Positions 1 to 12,510 of a stretch of DNA of 64,000 nucleotides are shown piece after piece. Location: the NCBI GenBank assembly GCA_022836615.1, contig MU405292.1, forward strand, positions 62,001 through 126,000. Reading direction: 5' to 3'. Positions within the stretch are counted from its first letter, which is position 1. Each line of letters starts with the position of its first letter. The stretch comes from Annulohypoxylon bovei var. microspora. Its lineage: Eukaryota; Ascomycota; Sordariomycetes; Xylariales; Hypoxylaceae. A model generated the notes under the pieces. The model ran no database searches. It saw nothing but the letters and a program-made list of their open reading frames with translations, and had not been told where the DNA came from. The translations under genes were made by a program, and so were the position numbers.

Positions 1-994
1 TGGGTGTGTAGAGTTACACAATTCAGTAGTAAGTAACTCCCATTTCAGCGTCAGCAAATGTGCTTACCTAATTTATTAGTCCGGCATATGATCGAGTTCA
101 TTGAAAATGAGGAGTGTCGTCAGATTACCAGGAATGGATGACTATTTTACGGTGAGTTAATGCTTTTCTCAATACAATAGCACGAAGAAGTTCATTCTCG
201 TTAGTTATAACATGGATATAACATTTTTACCTTGCCTAATTCGAATTAATTGAATAATCCCCTTAACATTGTAAAAATCCACCAAACAAGATTGACGGAA
301 AGCTGTAAGGCAGAACGCACGTAATCGGCTTCGCAATCGTCTTTGCCTTAGGAACCTTAGAAGGGCATACATGGGAATGTGGAATCAACAAATAGCCATG
401 CTCGCAGCCAGGCCTGGATTACCCAAGTACCGAATCTAAAGTGATCATGTCGGTAGTGGCTTCGAATGAAATAATAAGCTGTGGGTAAGGTGAACTCCTT
501 TTGGTGGCTTGGTACCACGGTACTTCGGAACTTTCTGCTATGCACGGACCAAATGCTAGCTCTTTTAGGCCATAGTAAGGGGAAGGAACTGTGGGGGGAT
601 GCTGATGATCAGAAACAAGCAATCGCTACCTCATTGTTCCATCTTTTCCATCTTCCGCATTTGATCCAACGTCAAACTTAATATTTTCCTCTCTCAGAAT
701 ATTTACTGTGAGGACGGTTATCACAGCTTAGGCTTTTTCCATTAAACGCATATTGTTTCAATATCCACTGTGACTTTCCGGCGTCCTATCTTAATTGTCT
801 TAATACGTCACTTGGGTAGGGAATTTTGGCTACTTGCGGTCTAAATCACAAGCTCTCTCGGCGCTACCATTCGGGCTGCTTCGTGTTTCGCGACGATTCA
901 TCAGCCGACATGGTTTCTTCATAACCACGAAAACATAGACACTAGCTGATGTTACCATCTTATACTCATCCTGATACAGCCTTAGCTAGCTGCG
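1..994. other. Intergenic / 5' flank of the permease gene
   Basis: No convincing gene. Short open frames occur on both strands around 357-681, overlap each other and resemble no protein I know. The last 150 bp before 995 are the probable promoter and leader of the downstream permease; I see no clear TATA box there. Confidence 0.5.
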
Positions 995-2921
995 ATGCCG
1001 CCTCAATACTCGTCCGCCCTTCACCCCGGCGCTCGGGATTCCCTCGAACTCGCCTCGCTAGCATCCTCTGACCACGGTCCCGATACCTACTCGGAAACAG
1101 ACTCGAGACCATCGATATCCTCGTCGCGGAAACTCTCCATCGAGCAAGACGATCCGTTAGATAACAATAACCCCGCGGGCCGTTCCAATTATGTGTCAGG
1201 TCATAGTAGGACTTACTCTGTCACATCTAACTTCGACTATTCCTCGAATCTATTCCCGCTCTCCTCGTCCACCGCCCCCGGATATGCTCCCCTAGGCGCA
1301 ACTACATCAGCCGCGCAACGTCATGGCGGGTTAGGGGGCCCCTCGCTAGAAAAACACAAGACCCTGACGTACCTGAACGGGCTGGGTCTGATAGTTGGGT
1401 TGATAATCGGTTCGGGCATCTTCTCATCCCCTAGCCAAGTCAACGTAAATGTCGGCTCGCCCGGCGCGTCCTTGATAGTGTGGGCGATTTCGGGGTTCCT
1501 CGCTTGGACGGGCGCGGCAAGTTATGCGGAACTCGGCGGTGCTATTCCTCTCAACGGAGGCGCGCAAGCATATCTATCCAAGATCATGGGCGAGCTAGCT
1601 GGTTTTCTCTTCACATGGGTCGCGGTACTCGTCCTTAAGCCTGGTAGTGCCGCCATCATCGCGATCATCATGGGCGAGTACCTCGTGCGCGCCGTGATCG
1701 GAGCCGAAGCCGAGACGGTGAATCCTTGGATCAACAAGTGCGTCGGTCTTGTTGGATTGTTCGCGGTGACTTTTTTGAACTGTGTCTCGACGAAGCTCGG
1801 GACGCGCGTGAATGACGGACTCATGTTCTTCAAGTTTATTGCTTTGATCGGGGTTACCATTGTTGGAATTGTAGTGGCCCTTACCGGATTCTCCTCGTCT
1901 GGGACGGCCAACATGGATTGGAAAACCCATGCCTGGTTTGAAGGCACGAGCAAAGATGCAAGCCATTGGGCCGTTGCTTTATACGCCGGGCTTTGGGCCT
2001 TTGATGGTTGGGACAACGTAAGCTCGTACCTGACGATGATTTGTTTCTAGTGGGTTATCATAAGGATGCTGACTAATGACAAAAATATAGACAAACTATG
2101 TGGTGGGCGAATTTCGAAATCCTTCGAGAGACCTCCCGCGCGTAATCCACACGGCTATGCCGCTTGTGATTGTCTGCTATCTTCTCGCCAACTTTTCATA
2201 CTTCCTCGTCTTGCCCCTGGATGCCCTAAACTCGACCAACACGGTTGCCGTCATGTTCGGCAACAAAGTATTTGGTCCCATCGGCGCGCTTGTCTTTGCT
2301 CTTATCGTCAGCGCCTCGTGTTTCGGCGCCCTCAACTCGGCCACTTTCACAAGTAGCCGACTCGTCTATGCTGCCGCCAAGGAGGGCTACGTTCCAGCCG
2401 TCATAAGCCGCGTAGGTATCGGCTCTCGCGAACCCGGAATGTCGACTGCGAGGACGAGGAACTGGTTTTCTAAGCGACTACACAACATGATCGGTGACGA
2501 AGACACGGGGCTTTTCTTCACGCCGATATATGCGCTGGCATTGAACGGCGTTCTGACGGCTGTTTATGTTATCGTCGGCGAATTCGGGGAGCTCGTAACG
2601 TTCTACGGCGTGGCAGGATATTCCTTCTATTTCCTTACAGTTCTAGGGCTCATTATTCTACGAGTGAAAGAACCACATCTGGAAAGGCCATATAAAACCT
2701 GGATTACGACCCCGATTATCTTCTGCTGCGTGAGCTTATTCCTACTAAGCCGCGCCGTTTTCGCCCAGCCTCTGAAGACGCTCATCGTCGTAACATTTGT
2801 CCTTTCCGGAATTCCGATATTTTTCTGGAGGATACAGGGTCGGGACCAGGTCTCGAAGCGGGAGACCAGCTCGGGCGATAGGACGCGAGGCTGGCAGTTT
2901 TGGAAACGATGGCGGAAATGA
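995..2921 (+). CDS. LAT-family (SLC7-like) amino-acid permease
   Basis: Two exons, 995-2017 and 2091-2921, joined in phase 0 over a 73-bp GT..AG intron with a CTAAT branch point near 2073; the product is 617 aa. Residues 1-120 are a Ser-rich hydrophilic N-terminus, presumably cytosolic and regulatory. The core then opens with the hallmark GSGIFSSP (139-146) of APC/LAT transporters, followed by about twelve hydrophobic segments. The intron falls inside the conserved WDN-TNYVVGEFRNP segment, which supports the splice model. The family moves neutral amino acids (methionine in yeast Mup1/Mup3) across the plasma membrane; the substrate here cannot be read from sequence. The ATG at 995 is the first in frame. 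Family call is firm, substrate unknown. Confidence 0.9.
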
Positions 2922-4290
2922 AGATCACGATACGAACATTGACTCCTTGTTTGGGGCGGCGTTTTCAGTACATTTTCTGCAGTTGGACATACCAAGCATT
3001 CTGAATGAGCATCAGGTCGGCGGAGTATAGGGAGTCATACAGTCATGTTGATTCTAGCTGGTGGCATTAGTAGATAGCATAGATGGCGCAGACGCATGCC
3101 TTGCGGTGTAATACTTACAAATGAATAAATACCACGTTATGACGTTGGCGAAAGGAGACGTTGGCGAAAGGAGGGCGGATTTCATTGGTTTTAAATATTG
3201 TCATGATTTTCGATAGAGGTATAAGCCCTAGTGCCTCAAAGCATAAGGCTATCTGCGTCTGATAGGAATCGCAGAGGAGTTAACTACGAGGTATGGAGAT
3301 TCAGACTTATACTGGTCACGATAATAATTGAAGGCATGGATCCAAAAGTCTACACAGTCGTCGGCGTATCTGGTATCTCTTAGGTGCCGGTGTCTCGCTA
3401 CCGTTAAAAAAACATGACGACCCCAGAGATCGTGTACCTAGGTAGGTATGGCTTCCATCGATCAACAGAGATATCTCCTTCGGGATTTTGGGATACCAAA
3501 TTAACGCTCATTACAACGTAGAAAATAGGAGAGTTTAGATTACTAAGCGGAGATGGTGGGATAACCCTGCTGAGTCAGCATCTGCTATGGAAATCTTACG
3601 AGTAGTTGGCAATTCGAAAGTTTGGGTGTAGAAAAGTTAGAGCTTAAATTCGGCGTGAGTATAGGAAAAAATTCTCATGTATACTGCTCATGTATAATCC
3701 GCGGGAAAGAACACAGAACTCTATTGTTGCTTGCGAAGTGTGTGGACATTAGTAATTGACGATAGGGGTTCTTGGGTTTTGACCCCTTTTCGACTGGTGT
3801 GTCAATTATTTCTCTATCGACCAACCTCTTTGGAGTAGACTAGTATAGGTTAAATTCTTTCAGAGACTTGAAATATATAGACATATAAGACATAATGACA
3901 TCTACATATAAAACTATGAAGACAAGTATAGTGTGTGGTTGATGAATTCGCATCACCGGCTAATAAGACGAACACTAAGGATCATGTAAATATTATGCTA
4001 TAAATCTAATAATAAGAATTCGATATTTCTGATGCGATTCCATATGGTTTTACTAGATACTATATGAAAAGCCATGTTTCCTTACTATTATCACGATAGT
4101 TATGGCCAAGTTGTCTGTACCGAGAACCAGGACCTTGCCAAGATCCCTGCATTTGGGCGGCTGTTTACGCTGCTGAACCGAAAACGCACCACTAAGTACC
4201 TTTCTGTGACCACTTACAATTGGAGAAGCTATTTCCGCATTTAGCAATATAGCCACCCGGAGGGAGGAGGCTCGGGTCGTGGAATTTGGG
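2922..4290. other. Intergenic spacer, no gene seen
   Basis: AT-rich spacer between the permease and the Cip1-like gene. It contains a perfect 16-bp tandem duplication (3141-3172) and a TACCTAGGTAGGTA run near 3436. The open frame on the minus strand at 4053-4295 looks spurious. Confidence 0.5.
3141..3172. repeat. Perfect 16-bp tandem duplication
   Basis: The unit GACGTTGGCGAAAGGA occurs twice head to tail (3141-3156 and 3157-3172), about 220 bp past the permease stop codon. A recent local duplication is the simplest reading. Confidence 0.85.
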
Positions 4291-4300
4291 TACATAAATA
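4291..4300 (+). promoter_or_regulatory. TATA-like element of the Cip1-like gene
   Basis: TACATAAATA lies 83-92 bp upstream of the chosen start codon at 4383, a position that would give a leader of roughly 60 bp. Assignment is by position and composition only. Confidence 0.4.
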
Positions 4301-4382
4301 CCGGAACGTGACCCTTTTCCCAAAGTCCGCTTTCTTGCCTGTCCTATCCTTACCTACTACCTACGGTACACCATTCGTGACA

Positions 4383-5167
4383 ATGTTCCGCAAAACCGCT
4401 CTTCTCGCCCTCGCTCTCCTCCCCTTTTCCCTGGGTCAAGTCTCCGACGACTTCGAGAGCGGATGGGATGAGGCAGCATGGCCGACTTACGCGCCTGACT
4501 GCAACCAAGGTGGTAAAGTCAGTCTTGATACCACTACCGCCCACAGCGGCACAAACTCAATAAGAGTTGACGGTGCGGGTGGCTTCTGCGGACACATCTT
4601 CTTCGGCACAACGAAGGTTCCCACTGGCGACATCTACGTCAGGGCCTTTGTGTAAGTCATTATGGTGGCACAGATGCGAAGAAATTTCGTGGCTAAAAGC
4701 AATACTAATTACACTACTTTTCTAGCAAAGCATCCAAGGCCCTCACTGACTCTCACGTCTCCTTCATCACCATGCCTGATTCCGCCCAAGGCAGCAACAA
4801 GCACCTCCGCATTGGCGGCCAGAGCAAGATCCTGATGTACAACCGCGAGTCCGACGACGCCACCCTCCCGGATCTTTCCCCGCAAGGAATCGCGGCCTCC
4901 GCCGCGCTTCCCACCGGCGACTGGCAATGCTTCGAGTACCACGTAGGCACCGACGGCACCATCGAGACCTGGCTTAACGACAAGGCCATCGAGGGGCTAA
5001 CCAGCATGGCGGGCGTCGCCAACAGCAACGCCGCGCAGTGGCAGCGCAGCAGCGTCAAGCCCAAGCCCACTGCTATCTACTTCGGCTGGGAGTCGTACGG
5101 TGGAGACACGAACACCTTCTGGTACGACGACATTGCCGTTAGCGCGACCAAGGTTGGATGTACCTAG
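4383..5167 (+). CDS. cip1: Secreted Cip1-like protein (no CBM1)
   Basis: Exons 4383-4651 and 4726-5167 join in phase 2 over a 74-bp intron with a CTAAT branch point; the product is 236 aa. The start at 4383 is chosen over the in-frame upstream ATG because it gives a clean signal peptide (residues 1-18) with mature QVSDDFESGWD. The whole mature protein follows Trichoderma reesei Cip1: DFESGWD, PDCNQGG, GGFCGHIFFGTT, HLRIGGQSKIL, NRESDDATLPDLSPQGIA, TGDWQCFEYH, YFGWESYGGD, FWYDDI. Cip1 is a cellulase-co-regulated secreted protein with a beta-jelly-roll fold related to glucuronan/alginate lyases; its true reaction is not settled. Unlike T. reesei Cip1, this copy stops right after the core, with no linker and no cellulose-binding CBM1 module. 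Confidence 0.93.
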
Positions 5168-5388
5168 GTTAGGTGCGGTGCGGTGGATCTGCTGAGGTTA
5201 CCCCTTAAATCGCATTTTAGCCTAAATAGGTAGAGGGAAAGATACATCAATCATAACTCCGGAGAACCAGCTACAATAGATGTCTGTTATTGCTATTCGT
5301 GTGAATTATGTTCTAGGCAGTATTTGAGCCTAAAAATAGTAGAGCTACACCCCGCAAAATGGTTGTGTCGTTTCGAGGGTGTGCCGAA

Positions 5389-5453
5389 CCGGGTTTCCCG
5401 GAGGCTCAACCAGCGCGTGCCAGATCTGGATTATCCGCAATACGGAAACCCGG
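5389..5453. repeat. Nested inverted repeats downstream of the Cip1-like gene
   Basis: Arms CCGGGTTTCC (5389-5398) and GGAAACCCGG (5444-5453) are perfect inverse complements. Between them sit a perfect palindrome CCAGATCTGG (5420-5429) and TCCG-CAATA-CGGA (5434-5446). CCG/CGG triplets with short spacers are typical binding sites for fungal Zn2Cys6 regulators, so a protein-binding site is possible; a relic of a small transposon is the alternative. Confidence 0.6.
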
Positions 5454-6584
5454 GCCGTTGGGACTTTTAATGTGATCGAACTGGAAATGCTCTAGAATCA
5501 TGTAATTAATAGCGCCACTCAACGGAATAATATGTGGTGATATTCCTAGTTTCTTCATAGCGAATTGGACTGTTCAGAGTAGCACAATCTAAGGGGTGCT
5601 AAGGTATTGTACATTGCGTAGTTATCCGTTGGATTGCTCATTCAGGTAACTTACACATATTGTGGCTGGCAATACGTACAAATTAGGTAAGCAGGGGATA
5701 GTAAACTATGCGTGCGGGACACTGCACATACCTAAACCTGCTGGGAAGAAGACTAGAAATATCCTCATAAGATTTCCTATTAATACAAAATTTTAATTAT
5801 CACCTACCTATTTCCATGTTGATGCCCAGAGGTGTGAATAGATACCTTCCAAGTGTATAACTAATTCGTGTTTCTCCTGGAAGGATACACACGAAGGAAT
5901 TCAATACCAATACCATTCCTAAGTCAGGTAATTAAAGCAGCAAGACAATTATTTTATTTCTCTGAAATTTTTACTTAGAACTTTCATATAGAAAGTACCT
6001 TGTTTTTAATTCTCATTCTCTTATTCTTATTTCTTTCAAATTCGTTGTTGAAATGTTAACCATGTTGTTGAAATTAAGCCACGACACCTAACTAATTTAC
6101 CATTTTCTCATCACCTGCATATCTAAGTATTGTATATACGCAATGCCTTTGCTGGAGTTTTAATATTGGTCGGAAATAGAGGTCTTCTTGAAGGTTAAGC
6201 TCTGATATTGTATCATGTACTAAGTTAAAGGACCCTTCAAGAGGATCGCGCCCCTTTTCCACCGGTGACGTGATAGGTAGCCTATACCAACAGCTCGGTT
6301 TATTGCAAGACTTCTAGGTTATAGAGTTCCGGCTCACGTGCTAGAAGAGGTTATCCGGCAGAACCGTTAGTCGAATAACCGCTTAGGCCACCTTGGTACT
6401 AAGTAGGCCCCATTGTGAGGCTGACATAGCCTCTAGCGCGGCGAAATCGTACCTGCCTACCTAGGTATTCGTCCCTTAAGTAAAGGAGGTACGACAGTGA
6501 CGTAGGGCCGCTTCGAACCTGCTTCAAGTGACGATAATAACGGAAATGTCGTCACATATATCTCCGATTCCGCCTAACGTCGAA

Positions 6585-6705
6585 CCCGTTCTGGGTAAAC
6601 GCGATAAGGGACGTATCGCCGTTCCTGCCTTCATCTCTACCGTAATGATTCCGATCCTGCTTCCGGTGAACGCGATAAGTGGTGTGTTGTCGTACCTGCC
6701 TTTGC
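6585..6705. repeat. Diverged tandem pair of about 50 bp
   Basis: Two copies sharing the core GGT(A/G)AACGCGATAAG and a CGT.CCTGCCTT end lie at about 6585-6640 and 6653-6705. Divergence is high, so this is an old duplication. Confidence 0.5.
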
Positions 6706-8189
6706 CTTTATTTGGACGACTACAAAAACAGCACCAGGCCTACTTCTGGTGAACAATCAGAATGGGTATATTATCACCTTTACTGAGGTACTATGATCAT
6801 TCTTTCGACAAATGTATTATGACATGTGATTCAGATGGACATAATAGGTATTAAACTATCGTTACTGTTGTTGCTACCTTCACTTCCATCCAAACGGCGC
6901 TTAGCCCCTGAAGGCAACATACCTGCCTAGCCCCTTTCAAGGTTAGGTAGGTACCGTAAATCGTCTTGGACCTACCTATAGAAACATGGGACGCTTTCAA
7001 TATTATCCTTACAATTACTGTGGGATATTGCGTCAACATATTACGTTATATAACTACCAAGGTAGCTAACTAGTTAGGTAAGTAGGTACGGTACCTAATT
7101 GCTGTAACCTTCACTAGGCAGTGACCAGTTACACTAACGTTCTTCTCTCTAGCACACACATCCCATAAAGGTAAGTACCTAGTGACTACCTACATAAGTC
7201 TCTTCTTCATCCATCAAGTAACCATATGTTTCCCATCAATGATACTACACCATCTTCAGTACACAACACTCTACAATTCACACATTCCTAAAGATTCCTT
7301 ACTTCACCATCTTGCCTACAACATCATATTCTCTACCTGGGCAAGCTTTAGACAACTACTTATTACATGTACATGTTTTCTCTTCTTTCATTAATACATA
7401 TATGTTTCAGAGTCCTATATACAATCTCACCATATATGGGATCTAAACAGAGACAGCACGAGCAGAATTTGGAGAATACGACGTACCGCGTCGCCTTTTT
7501 TCAATCAAGGAACAAACATCACTGATTCTACATCACTGTGGCATCATTGCCGCTAATAGAGGTAAGTCAGCATAATTTCATTGTATCGATACCTAAATCC
7601 CATCATATGACCCTCCCGATCCTGTCGTGTCCCTCCCTCGAATCTAACATAACATTTCTTTCCTGATTCCTTCCCTCTCGACGCGTCTTCGCGACCTCCA
7701 CCACACTTCACCACCAACTTTAATACCCACGTTTTAAGTTAGCCTTCCCTAGAAGATTCATACTTCAACATCTTGTTCTTTCCTAATTACTTTCACTGTT
7801 CTGATTCTCATATTCCACAACTCGCTTTACTATTGTAACTACCTGCACCTCTCTACTACCTACCTATCTACCTATGTAGGTAGATCAATAAGCACTCCTG
7901 CCATTTTTTTCTATTGAAATATCTACTAGATATTAACACATAATTTATCTACAGGTCAACTCGAGATTCTACCTGCTTAATGTCGAATACCTTGGTAGGT
8001 ACATAGGTATTAAGGCATGTCATCCTACCAAGGTACATAGCCATCTATACCTCAATACTACACTATGTACCTACCTCAGTACGGTTGCAAGGTACCTAGC
8101 TACCGTGTCTTATACATGATACCTCCAGCCTATGTAAGTAAGTATTTGACGCGAATTTCCTATTATCATTTCCCTTCCAATCTCCTCCT

Positions 8190-8213
8190 TCCATCTTCCA
8201 TCTTCCATCTTCC
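8190..8213. repeat. CTTCCAT microrepeat in a pyrimidine-rich tract
   Basis: Three near-perfect CTTCCAT units within a longer CT-rich tract. Simple-sequence repeat, no coding role seen. Confidence 0.6.
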
Positions 8214-10360
8214 CTCCTCCCTCTTCATTTTCCCTTACCCTCGGGGTCTAACAGAGCAAGAGCCCTCCCACGCTCAAGGCAGGGACATTAACTTTGCCCT
8301 AATACTCCCATACAGAATGCAAATTTGCCACTGTCTCCTCATCTTAACTCGAAGCAACAACCTGAGCTAATAACCAAAATTACCAGTCGAATAAACCAGC
8401 TCGAATATCTGCCTACATATTTATTCACCCGCCCTTTTAAACTTGAAAACAATTTTCCCAACTTCAACTTTTATTTCATTCCTTCACCATCTTCCCACAT
8501 TCCATCACTCTCTTCCCAAGATACCCTTAACACCTAATATATTTTACTCCTAACAACAAACAATAAGGTCAGTCACATTTTCCTTATTCTCACCCTCAGC
8601 ACTACTTGAAAGGAAGCATCAAAGCATCCCAAGATCAACAAGAAGCATACCACTCCATAGCCTAAGAAATTTCTTAGCGTCTAGGTGCTGCTATCTTGCT
8701 TAGGTCTTAGTAGGTAGGTAGGTAACCACTTCTCGGGTTTTCGCCCACTCCAATTTCTTTCCACTTTCACCACCCAAACAAATCCACCTAGCACATCCAT
8801 CCATCTCATTACCTTTTTTTCTTGTACTTGTAAGGGCAACATCATGGAAAGCCCTCTTGTTCTTGAATACCAATAATTCCCCAACCTTTCAATGTTCATC
8901 TTCAATTGAACATCATTTCCCATTCACACCTACTCTTGCCGTGGCAGCCAAGTCCTCCTTGGTGACCACTTCCAGAGTTTTGACAACAATTTTTTCCCCA
9001 TCTTCCCTGGCTACCTAATACCTACTGAACACAACATGCTCATCGCCTTTCCCCAAGCCCTTACAGTACCCAGACACACCACATACCTTTTTCTGCTCAT
9101 GGATGCCCTTAACCCTGTCGCTCTTTTCTTGAAACCTTTCTATTCAATTAACCCTGACCTTACTCTCAGCCTCCGTGGTCTGCTGTAGGGATTAATTCTC
9201 CCTCTACTACCAAGTAGAAGCAGGCCTAAATGGCAGCAGAGCAGGTGGAACCTAGTAGGAATCAATACCTGCTGCAGCACTTGGAGCTGTTAGGTACCTA
9301 TTAACAGACGATTCTTTGATGCCTTGTAAGTTCACGATGCAGATTTAACAGAGACAGAGCTAACGAGAGCCTAGTAATAGGATCGAATGGTCGGGATGCC
9401 TAGTAAGTCACTTCCACTTCAGGTGAAATTTAGCACGATGAGAGTGCCTTCTAACCTAAAAAATAGGAAGTCGCCGAAACCGTGGTGAAGATCATGACAC
9501 CCTTTACACCGATCGCCGACACAATGAGGTGCCTCTGACAACTTGTTGACTTGCTCACCTAATATTTGAAGTAAGCTACACAAGTAGGAACGCCGTTTAT
9601 TTCTGTCATGTTACTGATGGAGCACGCAGCACTATAGTACCTCCCTTGCCTTATTGATAACCACGTCGCCGACACTAGGGTGGTCCGACATAGTGGTTTA
9701 TCTATATATTGTAAGAGATAACGGCGGATTAAGGGCTGGGTGTCTACAAACTACCTTGGTAAGTACAGCCTATTGTTTTTAGCATGTTTCTTCATTCTCA
9801 TCACCCTGCTAGGGAATATTCCATTAGGTCTTTTGTCACCGATTCTCATAGGCCTTTCATCGTCACTCGAGGGCATATCGCCGACCTTCAAGAACTTCAA
9901 TTCCATATTGCTGGTGAGCTATATTGGGGAATTGAACGCCGCTGCTCAAGGGCTCTACCTTCAATAGAGAGTTGAGGGTGGACATTGCAGTCTTCTGGTT
10001 CATATAACCTGGTTTGTTCATACTGCGGTTTGATGAGCCTCGCGGTTCAGTTTGAGCTACCTATCAGAGTACTTAGTAAGTCATACCTATCCCGCGACGC
10101 CGAGTTCACGTTTGCCTTACAGGTTGTGAGCAATTATTCACAATATGTGTTACTAACTAAAAGAGAAGATTGGCAATTGCGCAATCACGCAATATGAGAA
10201 GAAGCAGCGTATTGTTTGGGCCTTGAAGGATGTGCTTCACAGAGTATGAGAGAAGGTTAGTAACTACTATGTTTGAGGAGAAACACTATCGCTAATAAAA
10301 GGGACTCAATAGGCCCATCTCCAAACATACAGTCCAACTTCCCATACATCTTGATTCCTT

Positions 10361-12510
10361 CCCCTTTTCTCGTCACCCTTAGGGTATTCTAGTGGAATAT
10401 TCAACGCGGGATTTAGCATGTCATGATCTCATTGACGAGCCATGTTGGTACATACATTGGGAGCCGGCATATACGAGTTCTGGCATTCATGGCTTCTTTT
10501 CAGACTGTAGCAGGAGAGAAGGTTGGTAACTTCCAAGACCAAGGCAGCAGAGCCTTGTCTACTGGGAGGGCAACATGCCTCGTGTCACATCCCGATGTCT
10601 ACCTTCTATGAATCACGCCCCGATTCCTCATGTTCTATTCTGATAGAGGGATTCACACGATCTTGAGGTACAACAGTGTTGAACCGGCCATCCATATTCC
10701 AGTTTGTAAGTTGCGAGCTGGGATAGGACAGATGCGATTTGATGGCTTCCGACACTGAGAAGAACGTCATGCTGGCAACTCCTGACAACCAATTGATGTT
10801 GCATGTCGATCAGGAGGATAATATGTCTCGTTCCACATCTCGAGGGGCCTACCTCTTCTCAACACGCACTTGGGGATGCTCGACTGCACCGCTTGATGCG
10901 AGCTTGATGCATTCCATCCTAACATAAAGTGTCCTAACGATTGGACTTTCTCAGCTCAGCTTCCTGTGCAGCTTGCCAGCTCTCGAGTCACCGAGACTGA
11001 TGCATCATCTCAGGGGTCTACCTCCTCGATATATCTCGTCATTCAAGCAGTACAGCGTTCTCGAACTTTAGAACGACAGGTTTGATGTCCTCTTGGCCAC
11101 GGCCGCATTCTCGATCAACGTTGACTACACCGACATCTCGTTCATAGCATACTTCGGAGCCTTCGGCATGATAGGCGACTATGCTACAGCAATTCGGCCG
11201 AGCCGGCCAAGACAGAAAACGTATCCTTGCAACATCGATGGACGGCCAAACCCTTCGAGAACTACCTTTTCACTTTGCCTAATCTCCCTGCAAGCCAATA
11301 GTAGTGAATTGGTTCCTGAATAAGGATGTTTCCAAGTGCGGACCAGATCATAGGTAATTCATGCTCGGGCTGCGCGCCGCGTTGACGTTCTAATAAAGCG
11401 TTCAACGCCAGCTTGAAGCGTGACAGGCTTGCATCAACGAACGTCATTCGCACTTGTACATTGCAAGCTACGGTAGATGGGTTCTGACATCTCATGGCTT
11501 TCGGGCTAGAGAGGTAGAGCATGTCAATAACTTACGACAACAATTGGATGTAGCGGTTCGTCTACATAGGAAGATGCGATGCCTGGTTTCACTGCTCTGA
11601 GGATTCACACCCTCCAGTCATAACTTGTCTTTGGGTTGTTTTGATAGAGCAGCTAATGCAAGCCTAACATAAGGTTTGCCCTTACTGTCGAGTACTATTA
11701 ACACTCGCCAGAAGTGACCGGCTATAGGCGAGCTCTAAGATTCCATCGATGGATTCTGAGGAAGAAAGGAAGCGAATCGGGAGAGTAAGATATCTCCTTT
11801 TTACCGCTCCAGGGATTTGCATCTCCCACGTTTAACCTCTCCTAACTTAGGACGTTCTGACGAAGCACCTAACACGAGCTTGAGCATGTCACGCTCGCTT
11901 TAACGAGCGAGAATGGTATCGTTAGAAAACGGGCTGAATTAGACGAGTCCTGAGATCCACGGCTTTCTAATGTAGAAAGTCAGCAGTTCAGGAGGATGAG
12001 GACCTTATCTACCTCAGGATCTGCCTCCCCTAAGTATAGCCCACTCTAACTTGGAATGTTCTAATGGGGCATTCAACACGAGCTTGAACCTATGGTGGAC
12101 CAGAGAATATTTGTCAGTACTTGCCTGTCGACGGATTGGATGCGGAGAGCTACAGAGACTCCATGAAATCGCGTGTACTTCATGCTCCTGTGTATGCGAG
12201 CTGTATAGCCCGAGCCTAGTCAGGGCATGCACTTCATAGATGAGGCCAGACCATGCGGCTTCTGGGTCGGAGAATAGGGGTATAACAGCAACTCCTTCGA
12301 AGAGTGGCGCGCTCTAGATTCGCCTGTTCGATGGAGATGATAATGGCGAGAGGCCAGGTATGTGAACCTCATCCTACTTCACTAAGGATCTACCTCTCCC
12401 AAATATGGCCCACTCTAACCTGGTACGTTCTAATAGGGCACCTGACACGAGTTTGAAGCATGTCACACTCGCTTTAACGAGTGACATTAGCACTCTTGAA
12501 GGATGAGCTG
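10361..12510. repeat. Degenerate spaced tandem repeat family with hairpin core
   Basis: Related segments recur near 10361, 10837, 11010, 11365, 11810, 12016 and 12382. The clearest three share GGATCT(A/G)CCTC, then GCCCACTCTAAC, then a ACGTTCTAAT..GGGCA block and ACACGAG(C/T)TTGAA. Two carry a hairpin: CGCTCG-CTTTAA-CGAGCG (11892-11909) and CACTCG-CTTTAA-CGAGTG (12466-12483). Unit spacing is irregular (about 200-570 bp). I found no transposase, reverse transcriptase or terminal repeat, so the origin is unknown. Confidence 0.6.

Larger units (their letters stand above)
5168..9700. other. Gene-free AT-rich spacer
   Basis: No supportable gene in 4.5 kb. Open frames are short, AT-rich and unrecognised. 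Visible structure: nested palindromes at 5389-5453, a diverged pair of about 50-bp repeats (6585-6640 and 6653-6705), a CTTCCAT triplet repeat near 8190-8213, and repeated TACCTA/TAGGTA runs (for example near 6945, 7074, 7860, 8705). The stretch 7150-9200 is unusually pyrimidine-rich on the + strand. Confidence 0.5.

Noticed and set aside
1522..2016. 164-codon open frame antisense to the permease
   Set aside because: A shadow of the permease coding sequence, which has clear family motifs and splice signals on the other strand.
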